The notes beneath the pieces were generated by a model that was not told where the DNA came from, did not search any database, and saw only the letters and a list, made by a program, of their open reading frames with translations. This document shows, piece by piece, positions 37,591 to 49,412 of a stretch of DNA of 64,000 nt (its first letter is position 1; the number at the start of each line of letters is the position of its first letter). Source of the stretch: Stenogyne calaminthoides (Eukaryota > Streptophyta > Magnoliopsida > Lamiales > Lamiaceae). The DNA lies in contig JBBCBC010000027.1 in NCBI GenBank assembly GCA_037126765.1, positions 4,736,406 to 4,800,405 on the forward strand, written 5' to 3'. Made by a program: the position numbers and the translations under genes.

Positions 37591-38060
37591 CACAGATTTA
37601 ATATCTAATTGGATATAAATCAATATGCACAAAATTATTATCTTGAAACATGTGGTGTACATTTGTGGCAGAGGAAAGGTTGAAAATACCATATGAGAGT
37701 AACCTGTTCCATTCTGTACTGTCCAGTGAAAACAATTAATACTTTTTCGTAAAACAACTAATACTAGTAAAAAATGTACGTCAACTTAAGGATTCTTATC
37801 CAAGAATGTAACTTTTGAGTTTTGACAGATACAAACAGAAAAATATCAAGCTAGAACAAAGACAGAAATCTATGAATCAAACCAAGGTGTATAAATTAGG
37901 CAATGCAGCCAAGATTACAAGTATGATAGAACAAAAAACATCGACAACTCACAAACAAAACTCGAGCTGCGATTCAATCTTCTTACAGAAGCTTAAACTT
38001 TATGACATTCAAAGAACAAAACAAAAACAATTGACAGTTTCCTAATGATCACTATCTCCA

Positions 38061-40626
38061 TCAATGTTGTGTAACTGGTTCCAAATCCTTGAGCAATCCC
38101 ACCACCTGATGCATGGTGGGCCGCTTCGACGGCATTTCAGCCGTGCACAGATAACCAATTTTCAAAGCCTCGACTATTTTCTTATCATCATGCCCCGTTC
38201 CACGTATCTTCGGATCAACAGCCCGTAATCCTTCATTCTTCCTCAGTAACCCTCTCATCCAACTCACTAAATCCACGCCCCGTTCGTCTGAATAGTCATC
38301 ATCAACCGGTTTTTTACCCGTGATCAGCACGAAAAGTATCACTCCGAATCCATACACATCAGATTTTGGAGTCAAGCCTGTGGGGGAGCTTCGTTTCTGA
38401 ACGAAGAAACTCGGGGGGAATGTAACCTGGCGATCCACGGGCAGTCTCGTCGTCCTCAAGTCCATCCCCGAAAATCTTAGCTAGTCCAAAGTCCGATAGT
38501 CTCGGCTCTAAGTTAGAGTCGAGATAAACGCTGCTAGCTTTGACGTCTCTATGAATGATCGGAGGCGAGCAGCCGTGGTGGAGAAATGCAAGTGCTCGGG
38601 CAGTCCCAAGCCCGATTTTGTACCTAAATCTCCATGTTACGAGCATCTCTTCAGGCCCGTGATTCTGTATCCCGGGCCTTTCGTCTCCCCAATCTTCAGT
38701 AATTTGAACACCATGAGGCAAGTCATGAAGCAAGTTTTCTAGGTTTCCATTTTCCATGTAATCATAGATAGCAATCCTCTGGTCTCCGGCTAGGCAGTAG
38801 CCCGTTAGAGGGACGAGATTTGGGTGCTTGATACGGCCAAGATACTCGAGTTCTCTAGAAGCTTCTAGATCTGTCATGGTGGATCCATGCACCATGACTT
38901 TAACAGCAACATGGATTCCTCCTGGCAAAAGTCCTGCATAAACGGGCCTGAATCTTCCCTCTGCTAGCAATGTACGACGATCGAAGTGATTAGTCGAGGA
39001 TAAAAGATCAGCGAACGTGAAATTCAGCAACGGTTTTTGGAAAATGACGACGGGGACTGATGTGGCTTTCTTGACATCAGCTACCCAAGTGGTTGAATCC
39101 GTGTGGAACGAGAAGGGGCCCGAGATGGTCTGTTGTTCCTCCTTGCTAAGGCTCTGTTTGGCTGCCCACATTGACGTTTTTCGTCTACATCCAAAGGCTA
39201 GAAAGAGCAAACCCACGAGAACAAATGTAATTGAAAGAGTTAGAGCTACCTCTAGCTTAAGCCCTCTATGGTTCGGATGGTTTCTTTTGAAAAAGGCCGG
39301 GTTTGAAGCAATCGGACAGCTGTTCACTGACCCGATAAAAGCTGTTCGAAGATTGTCCGTTCCAAATTGTGATGCACAAAAACTAAGGTTGTTGTAAGAG
39401 AAGTTGAAACTCTTTATTTCATGGAGTTTTTGCAAGAGCACTAATGGGATCTCTCCGGTTAACTCGTTGTGAGAAAGGTCAAGAACTTGAAGGCTCGTGG
39501 TGAAAAACGGGGGTATACGGCTACTAAGATGGTTTTGGGACAGATCAAGAGATATCAAACTACTCAAATGTGAGATATTAGTAGGAATTTCACCAATCAA
39601 GTTAGTTCCAGATAGATTCAGATACTCTAAACTGGAAAGAACATTAACTTGCAAGAATTGCTGCATACTAAACCTATTGTGTGCAAGATTAAGGTGTTTA
39701 AGATTGGAAGCATAACTAAAACCAGTAGAAAAAACTCCACTCAAATGATTCTCTGAGATATCCAAATGCAGCAAATTCGACCAATTAAAGGCGGAACTGA
39801 AGTTTACCTGAGCAATGTGGCCTTCAAACTGGTTTCTGCTCAAATCAATCACCTCAACTAGCCCTTCAAAAACACCAACAACAGAACCTTTAAACAGATT
39901 CCTGGAAATATTCACATATCTGATCATTTTCATCCCTGAGAAATCGGAACCACGCCCCGAAATTCTGTTTCCAGCAATGTTCAAGAATTTCAAATTAGGG
40001 AATGCAGCACCAAAGCCTAATGGAAGAGAATCATTGAGGTTGTTCAACGATAGATCAATCGAAACGAGAGACTCACACTGCAGAATCCCAAATGGAATTC
40101 TTGATTCTAACTTATTTTGGCTGAGGTTTAAAGATTGTATAGTGAGAAGAGAGCTTATTGCTTCAGGGATACTACCAGATAAACTGTTGATAGAAAGGTC
40201 TAAGCTTAGAAGGCCACCAAAATTGCCTATATTGCTAGGTAAAATCCCTGAAATTTGGTTAAGTGAGAGGTTGAGATTCTTGAGTGAACCTAAACTCCAG
40301 AAATCATTAGGCAAAGCAGTGATTTTGTTATTACTGAGATCCAAAATCTCAAGTTTCACAAGTTTGCCAATGGTGAAATCAGGAATTACACCAGATAAAC
40401 CAAAACCTGAGGCTTCTAACTTGATAACATTTTCACCATTATCATCACAAGAGACTCCGTTCCATGAACAGAATGAACCAGAAAATGTGTTATTTTTGGA
40501 GGGGGTTAGGCCCATTTTTTGAAAGAAGTCAAAGAGATAAGACTCATCTGTGTTAAGTTGTTGAGAAATCATAGGCCAGAAAAACAATGCAAGAACCAAG
40601 ATAGAGCTGTAAATCCCCAAACCCAT
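38061..40626 (-). CDS. LRR receptor-like kinase, At2g24230 type, with a 1-bp frame break
   Basis: A plasma-membrane receptor-like kinase in one exon. The main frame starts at 40626 and encodes a signal peptide (~1-21), an N-cap with FCSWNGVSC, LRRs (~65-430), a transmembrane segment ([20 protein letters not shown] followed by CRRK) and a kinase domain from ~545. The kinase has [21 protein letters not shown] and DFG ([11 protein letters not shown]). The glycine loop is degenerate (EGRFRPVY), so catalytic strength is doubtful. After [10 protein letters not shown] the frame runs out, and the last ~115 residues ([14 protein letters not shown] to EPVTQH) lie in another frame. Removing one base of the five-G run at 38382-38386 restores 854 codons, matching the Arabidopsis relative's length. 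Either the allele is broken or the base is an assembly error. Ligand and pathway unknown. Confidence 0.92.
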
Positions 40627-41951
40627 CTCAAATTAGGGCTAAAACAGAGTTAAATTGAGATAAATTGGTAAAACCCCTCAAAACCCTTCTCCTCAAACCT
40701 TCAAGATTGCAACTTTTCCCTAATTAATGCTCAAGACAGCATTTTTCTGGCACCTGCAACACAAATGAAATAACATGGCTTCAAGAAAACACTAAACCAG
40801 TGTTTAAAGTGATAAGATTTCTCTATCTCCTCAAAAATGGGCTTGTGAAAGTTGCACTACAAGTGGGGCTTGTGCAAAATCTAATGAAGCCAAAAGAAAG
40901 AAAACAACTGCACTCTGGGAAGTTTTTGTCCGAGACAAAACACAATAAAGATCAGTTTTTTTTTTTCTGGAAAATACTTGTAGATAAAAGGGGAATGGTG
41001 GTGTGCTGCATTACAAGTGTTGCGTTGAGAACTTGGAAGTCTTGTGATAATACGTACACACATACGTAAATGACAAAGAAGATGAAGAGAAAAATGTGCT
41101 TTTATGGATTAGTAAATAAAATGAAGGTGGGAATTCAATGATTTCATTTAGGTGTGCCTTCCATCATGTGTTTTTCCTTCAAGTTGATTCAGACTCATAA
41201 TTTCCTAAACAAAATCCTAACCATTTGGTCTTAATGATTATGGATGGTGGAGTATCAAGATTTTTTATATTTCTTTCAAGGGAAAATGCAGGGGATGGTG
41301 GAGTATCAAGAAAAATGATGTATAAAGTAGTAGTACTTCTTTTCGTTTTTTTTTTTTTTTTTAAATAACTAAAGAATCGCAGTTTTTTTATGTATATAAA
41401 TTAACGAAATGAACTGGTCTATGCTATAAATTTGAATTATTTGACAAATTTTATTTAATTCCAACACATTTTTCTAAACCATTAAACTTGACTTGTATCA
41501 TATTTTGAATATAGTCAAATATCATGAATTTAAAATAAAATTCATAACATAAATCATGTTTATACAAGTTTTGTCTAATTAACCTTGTAATATTGAAAAA
41601 TTGACAACAAAAATTTGTTCGCTATGTGAAATAATTTTTTTAAACTAATAGCACACATATAAATATTTTTATATAAATTTATAAATATAATAATATTAAT
41701 TAATAAATATTGTGATATTGATTTATATAAGTTTAATAATATTAATTTTATAAAAAATAATAGTTGTGATTTGTTATATTGTACAATTGGTGCATGTGAA
41801 TGTAGCTTTTGAATTAAATTATTTTCTTGATTTTGCTTAGTGATACGGCCAATGCAATCCTCCCAAATTAGTTTTCATAATGAAATTAGTCTCTAAAATG
41901 ATTTTATTATCTCATTAAATATATGTTTTAATAAGTCAAATAAATCACTAA
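40627..41951. other. Upstream region of the LRR kinase and intergenic DNA
   Basis: Likely holds the promoter and leader of the minus-strand kinase. A 17-18 bp poly-T occurs near 41347. No gene. Confidence 0.5.
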
Positions 41952-42390
41952 GGTGATGTTTGTTTTCAGTCGGGGAGGTCCGGATGGGGGATGGGTCTCC
42001 CCCCGTCCCGTCCACTTTTCGGATTTTCATATCACATCCTCCATCCAAATACACATCCACATCTATTATACATCTATACCCTAAAACTATCACATCACTG
42101 CTTTGCTTACACCAACTTATTTTCTCTTATACTTTTCTTACAACAATTCATTATCTCTCCTACATTTCTTACACTTTTATTTCATAAAATCATTATCATA
42201 CTAACTAACAATAATAAAATAATATATCATCATAATTAAAAAGTATTGATTTGACATAAAGCTTCATCCATCTCTACTACATCCAACCCAAAACAAACAA
42301 GGGATTACTATTCACAGGATTTCCCTCATCCACTTTTTTCCCCATCCGGATTTGTCTCATCCACCTCAAGCTCAAAACAAACATACCCTG
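41952..42390. mobile_element. MITE-like element with tgtttgtttt ends
   Basis: The left end ggtgatgtttgttttcag and the right end ctcaaaacaaacataccctg are imperfect inverted repeats. Subterminal atccgga/tccggat and ggatgggg/ccccatcc blocks are also inverted. A related end (gggtatgtttgttttgg) occurs near 58520. No coding capacity. Confidence 0.6.
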
Positions 42391-43430
42391 ATTGATAATT
42401 GTGACTGCGAGGCAAAGATGACAAATAATTTTTAAAAAGGTTATATTTCTCTTATTTTACATAACCATATATTTATACGATATAAACGAATAACAAAATT
42501 TTTACTGAATCATTTTTTTGAAATATTAGAAATAACACATACTCCATAAAATATATAACTGATGGTCAAACCCTCCAACTATTCTTGGATTGTTGGAAGT
42601 TGGAATATATCGACTTTTTAGTGTGTAGGTTGAATTTTTTGACAGTCGAATCGTATTATATTCGATTTACAATAGTATTGTTATTTTATAGTCCCCCGAC
42701 CTAAATTCAATTTTTCATTTACTATTTACACGGTATTTAGTATAAAAATTATTGTAAGAATATTATAAAATACTTAATGATTTATTAGGAGCATTTTAAA
42801 CCATTTTACTTTATCGATAATGTAGATGTTTTACTTTTTGATTAAAAGTGACATGTGTAATAACAGGTAAGTTTGGTAAATAAAAAATGTTTGTAGGGTG
42901 TCATCTACACAGTCCGAAGGCTTGGGAAAAATCTTTTTGGAAAATGCAAAAAACAAATATGAGACTGAAAGAGTATTTTATCATAGGTTATCTTATTGAA
43001 AATTATAACGTTTCATGTTGTTATGATTTAGGCCATATGGCCAAATCAAATATTGATTTTCTATTGATCACCGTCACGATATTAAATATTACCTCAGCCC
43101 CATAAAGAATGAGTAAGTCTAATGTGAAAATTTTCATGTATGAAAATTTATAAAATTGTCCAAAATCAACCATCTACACCGTAAACATTAATTAATGAAC
43201 CCTAAATTATGACTTATTTGGGCCGGGTGAACCATGAACCACCCAATTTTGTCTTATCTTCACCAATTACAGAATTTGATTGTATATTAAAGTTTTTTCA
43301 TGTATGAAAATTTTCATACTGAATAATAACTCAAAAGAAAAAAAATGGATGTATATTTTAAAATTCGTTGTTCAATAATAAAATTAAAAGAGAAAAAAGG
43401 TGAAGAATATTAGGACTACTTCCTCTCACT
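42391..43430. other. AT-rich intergenic DNA
   Basis: No gene found. Confidence 0.5.
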
Positions 43431-43545
43431 TTTTGGTTTCTACGATATTTTTATTCTAAGAACCACGTTTGAAACGTTTGAAACGATATTTTTTGGTTTC
43501 TACGATATTTTTTATTCTAAGAACCACGTTTGAAACGTTAAAACT
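43431..43545. repeat. 60-bp tandem duplication
   Basis: Units starting ttttggtttctacgatattt at 43431 and 43491, each with attctaagaaccacgtttga. Confidence 0.85.
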
Positions 43546-43711
43546 AAGTGAAATTTCCGTGATAAATTTATAACATAACGAAGTTGAATCTGAATAAGCT
43601 AAGCCAAATACATAAACAACGACCATGAGTGAGAATTGATGACTTTTAAAATATCACGTCCTCAATTTATTCATAAAAAAAATCGAAGGAAGAACCATAG
43701 TCTTTTAGGCA

Positions 43712-43856
43712 TATTTGTGTGAAACGATTTCTTGATGAGATATGATATAATTTAAATATACATGATAGATGATATTTTAACACTTTAGAAGGATGTGTAC
43801 TGATTTGTGTTAATTTGTAGTCTATTTATATATAAGATTGTCTCATATAAATTTTT
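43712..43856. mobile_element. MITE with GAGAC-type ends (copy 3)
   Basis: Same orientation and layout as 1750-1882: a terminal gaaacgatttcttgatgaga block, tgtgtactgatttgtg inside, and agattgtctcatataa at the right end. Confidence 0.5.
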
Positions 43857-44173
43857 GCAATAAAAAAATAAATAAAAAAACTAAGTAGTGATCTTCATAT
43901 ATATTCCTATAAATGTCTTGATTCAATTATTAAAATTTTCATGTAATTTTGTAAATTAAAATTTTAGATTGAATCTTGATTTCTTTTATGTAAAAAAAAA
44001 AGTTAATGATAGGGCCATTTTTTTGTAAATTTGTAGAGTTTTTAAGTGTTATAGTTCAAGTTTGTGTAATAGTGTTTTTGCCAAAAAGAGTGAGAATAAA
44101 TTTTGTGGCCGGACTAAAAAGGAAAGTGAGTATAAATTTGGTGGACTAAATGATGACCCATAACGTAATATCT

Positions 44174-44402
44174 TACTCCCTCCGTCCCGCAAGACCTTGC
44201 ACACTTATCTTTTCGCTCGTGTTTTAGCGAGCGAGTTATTTATTAGTATTTAAAATAATAAAATGACTTTTAAAGTGAAGTATACTAGTTTTATCCTTCA
44301 TTTATCATACGATACGATTGATTTAAATATTAATAAAAAAATCATTCTCTAAAATACAAACTAAATAGTAATTGTGCAAAGTATTTCCAGTGGGAAGGAG
44401 TA
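44174..44402. mobile_element. Stowaway-like MITE (degenerate)
   Basis: The left end is ctccctccgtcccgc after ta. The right end gtgggaaggagta is a decayed inverse of it. Size and TA context suit Tc1/mariner-derived Stowaway MITEs. Confidence 0.6.
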
Positions 44403-44759
44403 AAATTTTATGTTGAGCAGAGAGAGTAAAAAATACTTGAAAATTTGACTTTCGTTCACGAAATGTTGCCTTTTTATTTTCGTCATCTACTTCTCATCTA
44501 CTTTCTAGTTTGGCCAACATTCAATCAAAAAGTTGATTTGAAGGAAGCTTCTCATTTCCTTTTTCTATTTAATCTTTATTTGGATTGTTCTCCACTATAT
44601 GTATGAGGTTCGATCCCCACTAGAATTTGTGAGTTGGTTTAACCAGTTGGTTTGAGCTTTTCAGTGATATTCATGAGTTAACTATGTGGGCTAGCCCTTG
44701 TTGCCGTAATGCCGATGAATAGGCGCAGTCGTTTTCTGGGCGTAAAAACTTTTTTCAGG

Positions 44760-46320
44760 TTAACTCATGGACTATGAAATTTCTCAGTAATCTCCTATTT
44801 GTGTTTGTAAAAGATCCACAAGATACTATTGATATAGATATATGCACGATACTATTGGAAACATGTTGTCTCTTGATATTGTATTCATGGAAACCTAAAA
44901 AGAATATAACAATAATGATATTGATTCATACTTGTAGAAAAAAAATGGCAATGTGTAACTTGGAGTCATTTTACTAAAAAGAAAAAATGATTTGCACTAA
45001 ATATTTATTCATATTATTTTTATATATTTATACTTATTTTTCATTAGGTTGTTTGCTCTTATTCAAAGAGTTCATCGTAAACTTTTCTGTTCAGTTGATT
45101 ATAATTGTCTCCGTTAATATATACGTCCCGTTACATTAAAAGTTAATTTCACATTCACCCAAAACTGAATTACATTTTCCAACAAAATTTAACAAGCATA
45201 AAATGGACCAGCCTTATCCCTCTCTCTTTCGTGGTCCATTGCATCACAAGAAAATGTTGAATTTGTGGCACTAAAATTTGTCATATTGTTCAATGAGTCA
45301 ATGTTACGACATAATAAGGCTGACTATTAACATCCAAGAAATTACTCTATGTACATGACTTGTTTTGCAATTGTTTTTTATTATACGAATAATTAAAAAA
45401 AAAACAAAAAAACTGATGCATAAAGCGGTTTTATATTGAAAACAAGTTAAACATCCAAAAAATATATAGATGCATAAAGCAATTTTTCCGGTGAAATGGT
45501 GGTGTCCTACTGTCCTAGTATAAAATATGCAAGTTTACCTTAAAAAAATTACATATTTTAATATAATTGCATATTAAAAAAATATGTTGAAATTACGTGA
45601 TGCACGCGCGACGTACAATAAACTTGTCAAGATTATAAATATATGTAATATTATTTCGTCTCATATTCTCGAAGCAAACCCATATCATATAATGTTACCC
45701 ATGTATTTTCGAAACATATACGCCATATGTAATCAAACTATTGAAATACTAAAAGAAAAAATATTTTCAATTAAGAAAAGCAATAGTGAAAATAGCCCCA
45801 TATTTATAAAAGAAAATGTGTCTATTTTTATATCTATCTAAAAATTAATTTTAAAAAAATTAAATATCTTTTTTTTATGCGCTTTCTTCGTAAACACATT
45901 ATTTTTAGTTTTCATTATGGCAATATACTTTGTACTAGCTCATAACCCCGCGAACTACACAGATCAAAAATTCAATTATATTATAAAAACAACATTAATT
46001 TTTTAAGAGTCAACATATACACATATACAATAATACATATAGTATCATTTATAATTTACAATAAAAATATGATTATAAGTAAATTGAATGAATCAAATTA
46101 AATATATATTTGAAATATTTAAACAAAAATAAGATTAATAATGTAATACTGTTTTTTTTATCACAAAAATAACAAATATGGTGGATATTTTTTACTCTAG
46201 AAAAATTGTTAGAAGGTTAAGATCAATTTTAATAAAATTAAAACAAAAACTTGTGTAAACCCGAGTTCACTGTGAACTCAATTTTTTTAGTATCACTGTT
46301 ATGTTAAAAAATTCTTATTG
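44760..46320. other. AT-rich intergenic DNA
   Basis: An 85-codon open frame at 45584-45841 has no recognisable motif. Nothing else supported. Confidence 0.45.
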
Positions 46321-46324
46321 TTAT

Positions 46325-46425
46325 GCATAAAAACTATCACTGTTATGCACAAAAACAATCATTATTTAGAAAATATTTTATATTTTTAAACATTAAAAGT
46401 TTTTGTGCATAACAATGATAGAGTT
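46325..46425. repeat. Inverted repeat with 23-bp arms
   Basis: ctatcactgttatgcacaaa near 46335 and its near-perfect inverse near 46401-46424 (one mismatch in 23). A partial third copy, ttattgttatgcataaaaac, precedes the left arm. Confidence 0.7.
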
Positions 46426-46429
46426 CATG

Positions 46430-48620
46430 CATAGATCTGATTCACAGGAATGTCACTCTAAAAAATTGGGATGGAGGGAGTAGTAGATAAGAGACGCTAC
46501 ACAATTAAAAATATATTATGTTTAATAATACATTTTATTTATAATTTAAAAAGAAAAATGTAATTATAAGTCATTAATAAAAATATAATTATAAACAAAT
46601 TGAATGAATCAAACTAAATAAATATTTAAAATAAATTTATCATGTAATATTGTATTACTTTTTTTTATATTAATATTGTATTAAAATATGATATATGGTT
46701 TTTTTTTACTTTCTCACAGTCTAGTCTTTGTTCATCTATCATTCTTCTTTGCATGTATATATTATATTAAATACACACTACATAATTTATAATTTAAAAT
46801 AAGCTATGAATAAAAATATGCGATTAGAACATAAAAATTACATTTATAATTGAATTAACCAAACTAATTAAATATTTGAAGTATTAAACCTAAAATTAAT
46901 AATATAAATAATATTTTCAATCCCACTAGTACATGGGATACATCCTAGTATTATTTCTAATTTACAATAAATGAATGTGCCAGATTAACAATTAAATAAT
47001 AGATAATTGAGATGAGACTATTTGAAAAATTAAGATTATTTTAAAAAATAAATTACTGTAATTTAAATATTACACTAACATAAATAACTTTTTATAGAAT
47101 TTTTAAAATTTTAAAAAAAAAATTATACGGTTAGGGGGGTGATTCAACTTTTTTAATTGATAAGTTTTTTTTTTTTTTTTGAGAACATTGTCCTCCAACC
47201 TCATAACTCAGAAGACAAAAACTAATTAATTTATCTCTGCATCATGTATTAAAAAAATGAGACGCAACATATTCTAATACGAAATTAGAATAGGAATTTT
47301 GGAACCATCATTCACATTTGTCCCTTTTAATTTTTGAAAATGATCATGACCTCATGCATCAAATATTAAAATATTATTTAAAAAGTAGTAACAGCTAAAT
47401 TCCATTTATACCTATTTTTTACAGCTCCATAATTTACGCATGCAAATAAGGCAGATTGTCAAAAAAAAAAGTTGTAATTTCGCATTCCGACACACACATG
47501 TAAATGAGAGGGTTTTGATGATTTGCACTTATTGTAGAGGTGGCTTCATTCATACTACAAATATTAATGATAATCTATAATCTATTCTTTTAATTAAAAA
47601 AATCTTTCACAATACGAAATCATAATAATTATTACAAGACCTAATAGTTGAAAATTAATTATTTTGAAGCATAACAATTTTTAATCTTGTCCAATGTTAT
47701 CTTATTTTTGCCCTCTGATTGCAATTTAGCCTTTTAATTCATGATATGGAACTCCTCACCTGTTTCGTAAAAAAGTATCATTGATTGGTAATTTTAAAAA
47801 GAATAACATAGATTAACCATTTTTTAAATAAGTTATAGTATGTTAAAATATGACATTTTATATGTTAGGTATTTTTTTATGTGTAAATCTTTGTAGATTT
47901 TTTTATTAAGTTGATCTCATTTTACAGTAGCAATTAATATTTTTAAAAATAAAAGAACTGATAAATCAATATATTGCAATAAACTAATTAGGATTATGCA
48001 CAAAATGCAAACTAGTTATATGATGATATTGGGCTACATAAAACTGTCCTTTTCTCAATATACACAACAATCAAAGAAGAACTAATTGGTTGATTATTAT
48101 AATGTCGCATAATTTATACTGTGTGAGTGTGTGTAATGGCAGTTGAGGATCCATTTTACTTATATTTTTATTATGGTCCATATGTAGGCTCCGAATTGGG
48201 TCCAATGGGTTTGAGGATATTATCCTTAACCACATGTAAATATGAAGGTGGGCGTATATACCAATTATGGCGGTGCAAATAACCGGACCCAATCAGATCT
48301 GTTTATGGGCCCAATTCTACTTCTTATGTTCACCTTAAATGTAAACGAAATCAATACAAGTCCATTTGTCTGAGTTTAAAATAATGAGAGAGGTTAATGA
48401 GAATGATTTCCAATTAGACAAAAATTCATACGATGATGGGTATAAGTTAGCACAAATTACATCTATTTTTTTTAAAATATTAAAATGTAAATGCCTAATT
48501 TATATTCCGTACCACGAGACGCTCTTATGTAAGTGTATCTTTTCCAATTAATATAATTTGACAATATTGATACACTATCAATGAGAATGAAAGTTAGTAA
48601 TTGATTATTCCCCCGTAAAT
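46430..48620. other. AT-rich intergenic DNA
   Basis: No gene. An isolated Stowaway-type end (tgggatggagggagta) lies near 46467. Confidence 0.45.
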
Positions 48621-48622
48621 TG

Positions 48623-48829
48623 TACTCCTTCTGTCCCTGATTTAATGACACATTTGTCAAAAAGATACTTCCAAAATTTGTTGGCACATTTAGAAAAATA
48701 AAATAAAGCAACTACGTTACTTAATCATTTACACTCTCCATAAAAAAACAACTTAAACTAATAAATAATTCTCCCATTAAACTCCTCGTAGACAATAAAT
48801 GAGCCATTAAATTCAAGACGGAGGGCATA
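48623..48829. mobile_element. Stowaway-like MITE
   Basis: The left end tactccttctgtccctga and the right end aagacggagggcata are imperfect inverted repeats flanked by TA. About 207 bp, AT-rich and non-coding. Confidence 0.65.
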
Positions 48830-49412
48830 ATCACTTGCTCATTCCCTCGTCAAGTGATACTCACTGTTAATGTTCTAATTAAACAATAGTAATATAATCA
48901 ATAATTCCATATATCAATCAATATTTAAAATTCACGTAAGACGCAAATTCTACATTCAGTATTTTAATCAATAGTCAACAGCCAAATTACATCTTAATAA
49001 TTTTTTCCTATATTTCCCAGAGATGGTCTCAATTTAAACATTCTTATCAATTAACCACGATTATATACTATACCAGGAATCCAATACGAATAATTAGAAA
49101 AAGTAAATTGACATAAATGCCCCAACATTCCGCAAGGGCGACCACATAATTCGCAATCGTACAACCCACCGCACTGGATCTTTCCTCTTGTTGAACCCAA
49201 TCAAACTCACAACGCGCTTAATCTCCGCCGCACACCTCTGTAGGGTTTAACGCCATCGTCGAGATCTCCCCATTCATCTGATTTACACGCACTGAAACCA
49301 CGGGGTGTGTGAAATCGCGAGAGAAATTGTGAAGAAATACCTTTAGAAAGATATATTTTTATGTTTGTGAGGTGAGAAGGAGAGGTTTTTGTGGTCTGTG
49401 CGTGATTTATCG
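48830..49412 (+). promoter_or_regulatory. UBP23 upstream region and leader
   Basis: Intergenic sequence becomes less AT-rich near 49130-49400, as expected for promoter and leader just before the ATG at 49413. No specific box can be assigned. Confidence 0.4.

Noticed and set aside
39815..40522. 235-codon plus-strand frame
   Set aside because: Antisense shadow of the LRR repeats of the receptor kinase.
44600..44640. ggttcgatccccac, resembling a tRNA T-arm or SINE B box
   Set aside because: No matching A box or cloverleaf arms at the right distance; neither a tRNA gene nor a convincing SINE.
45584..45841. 85-codon plus-strand frame
   Set aside because: No recognisable domain, isolated in AT-rich DNA, no splice context.
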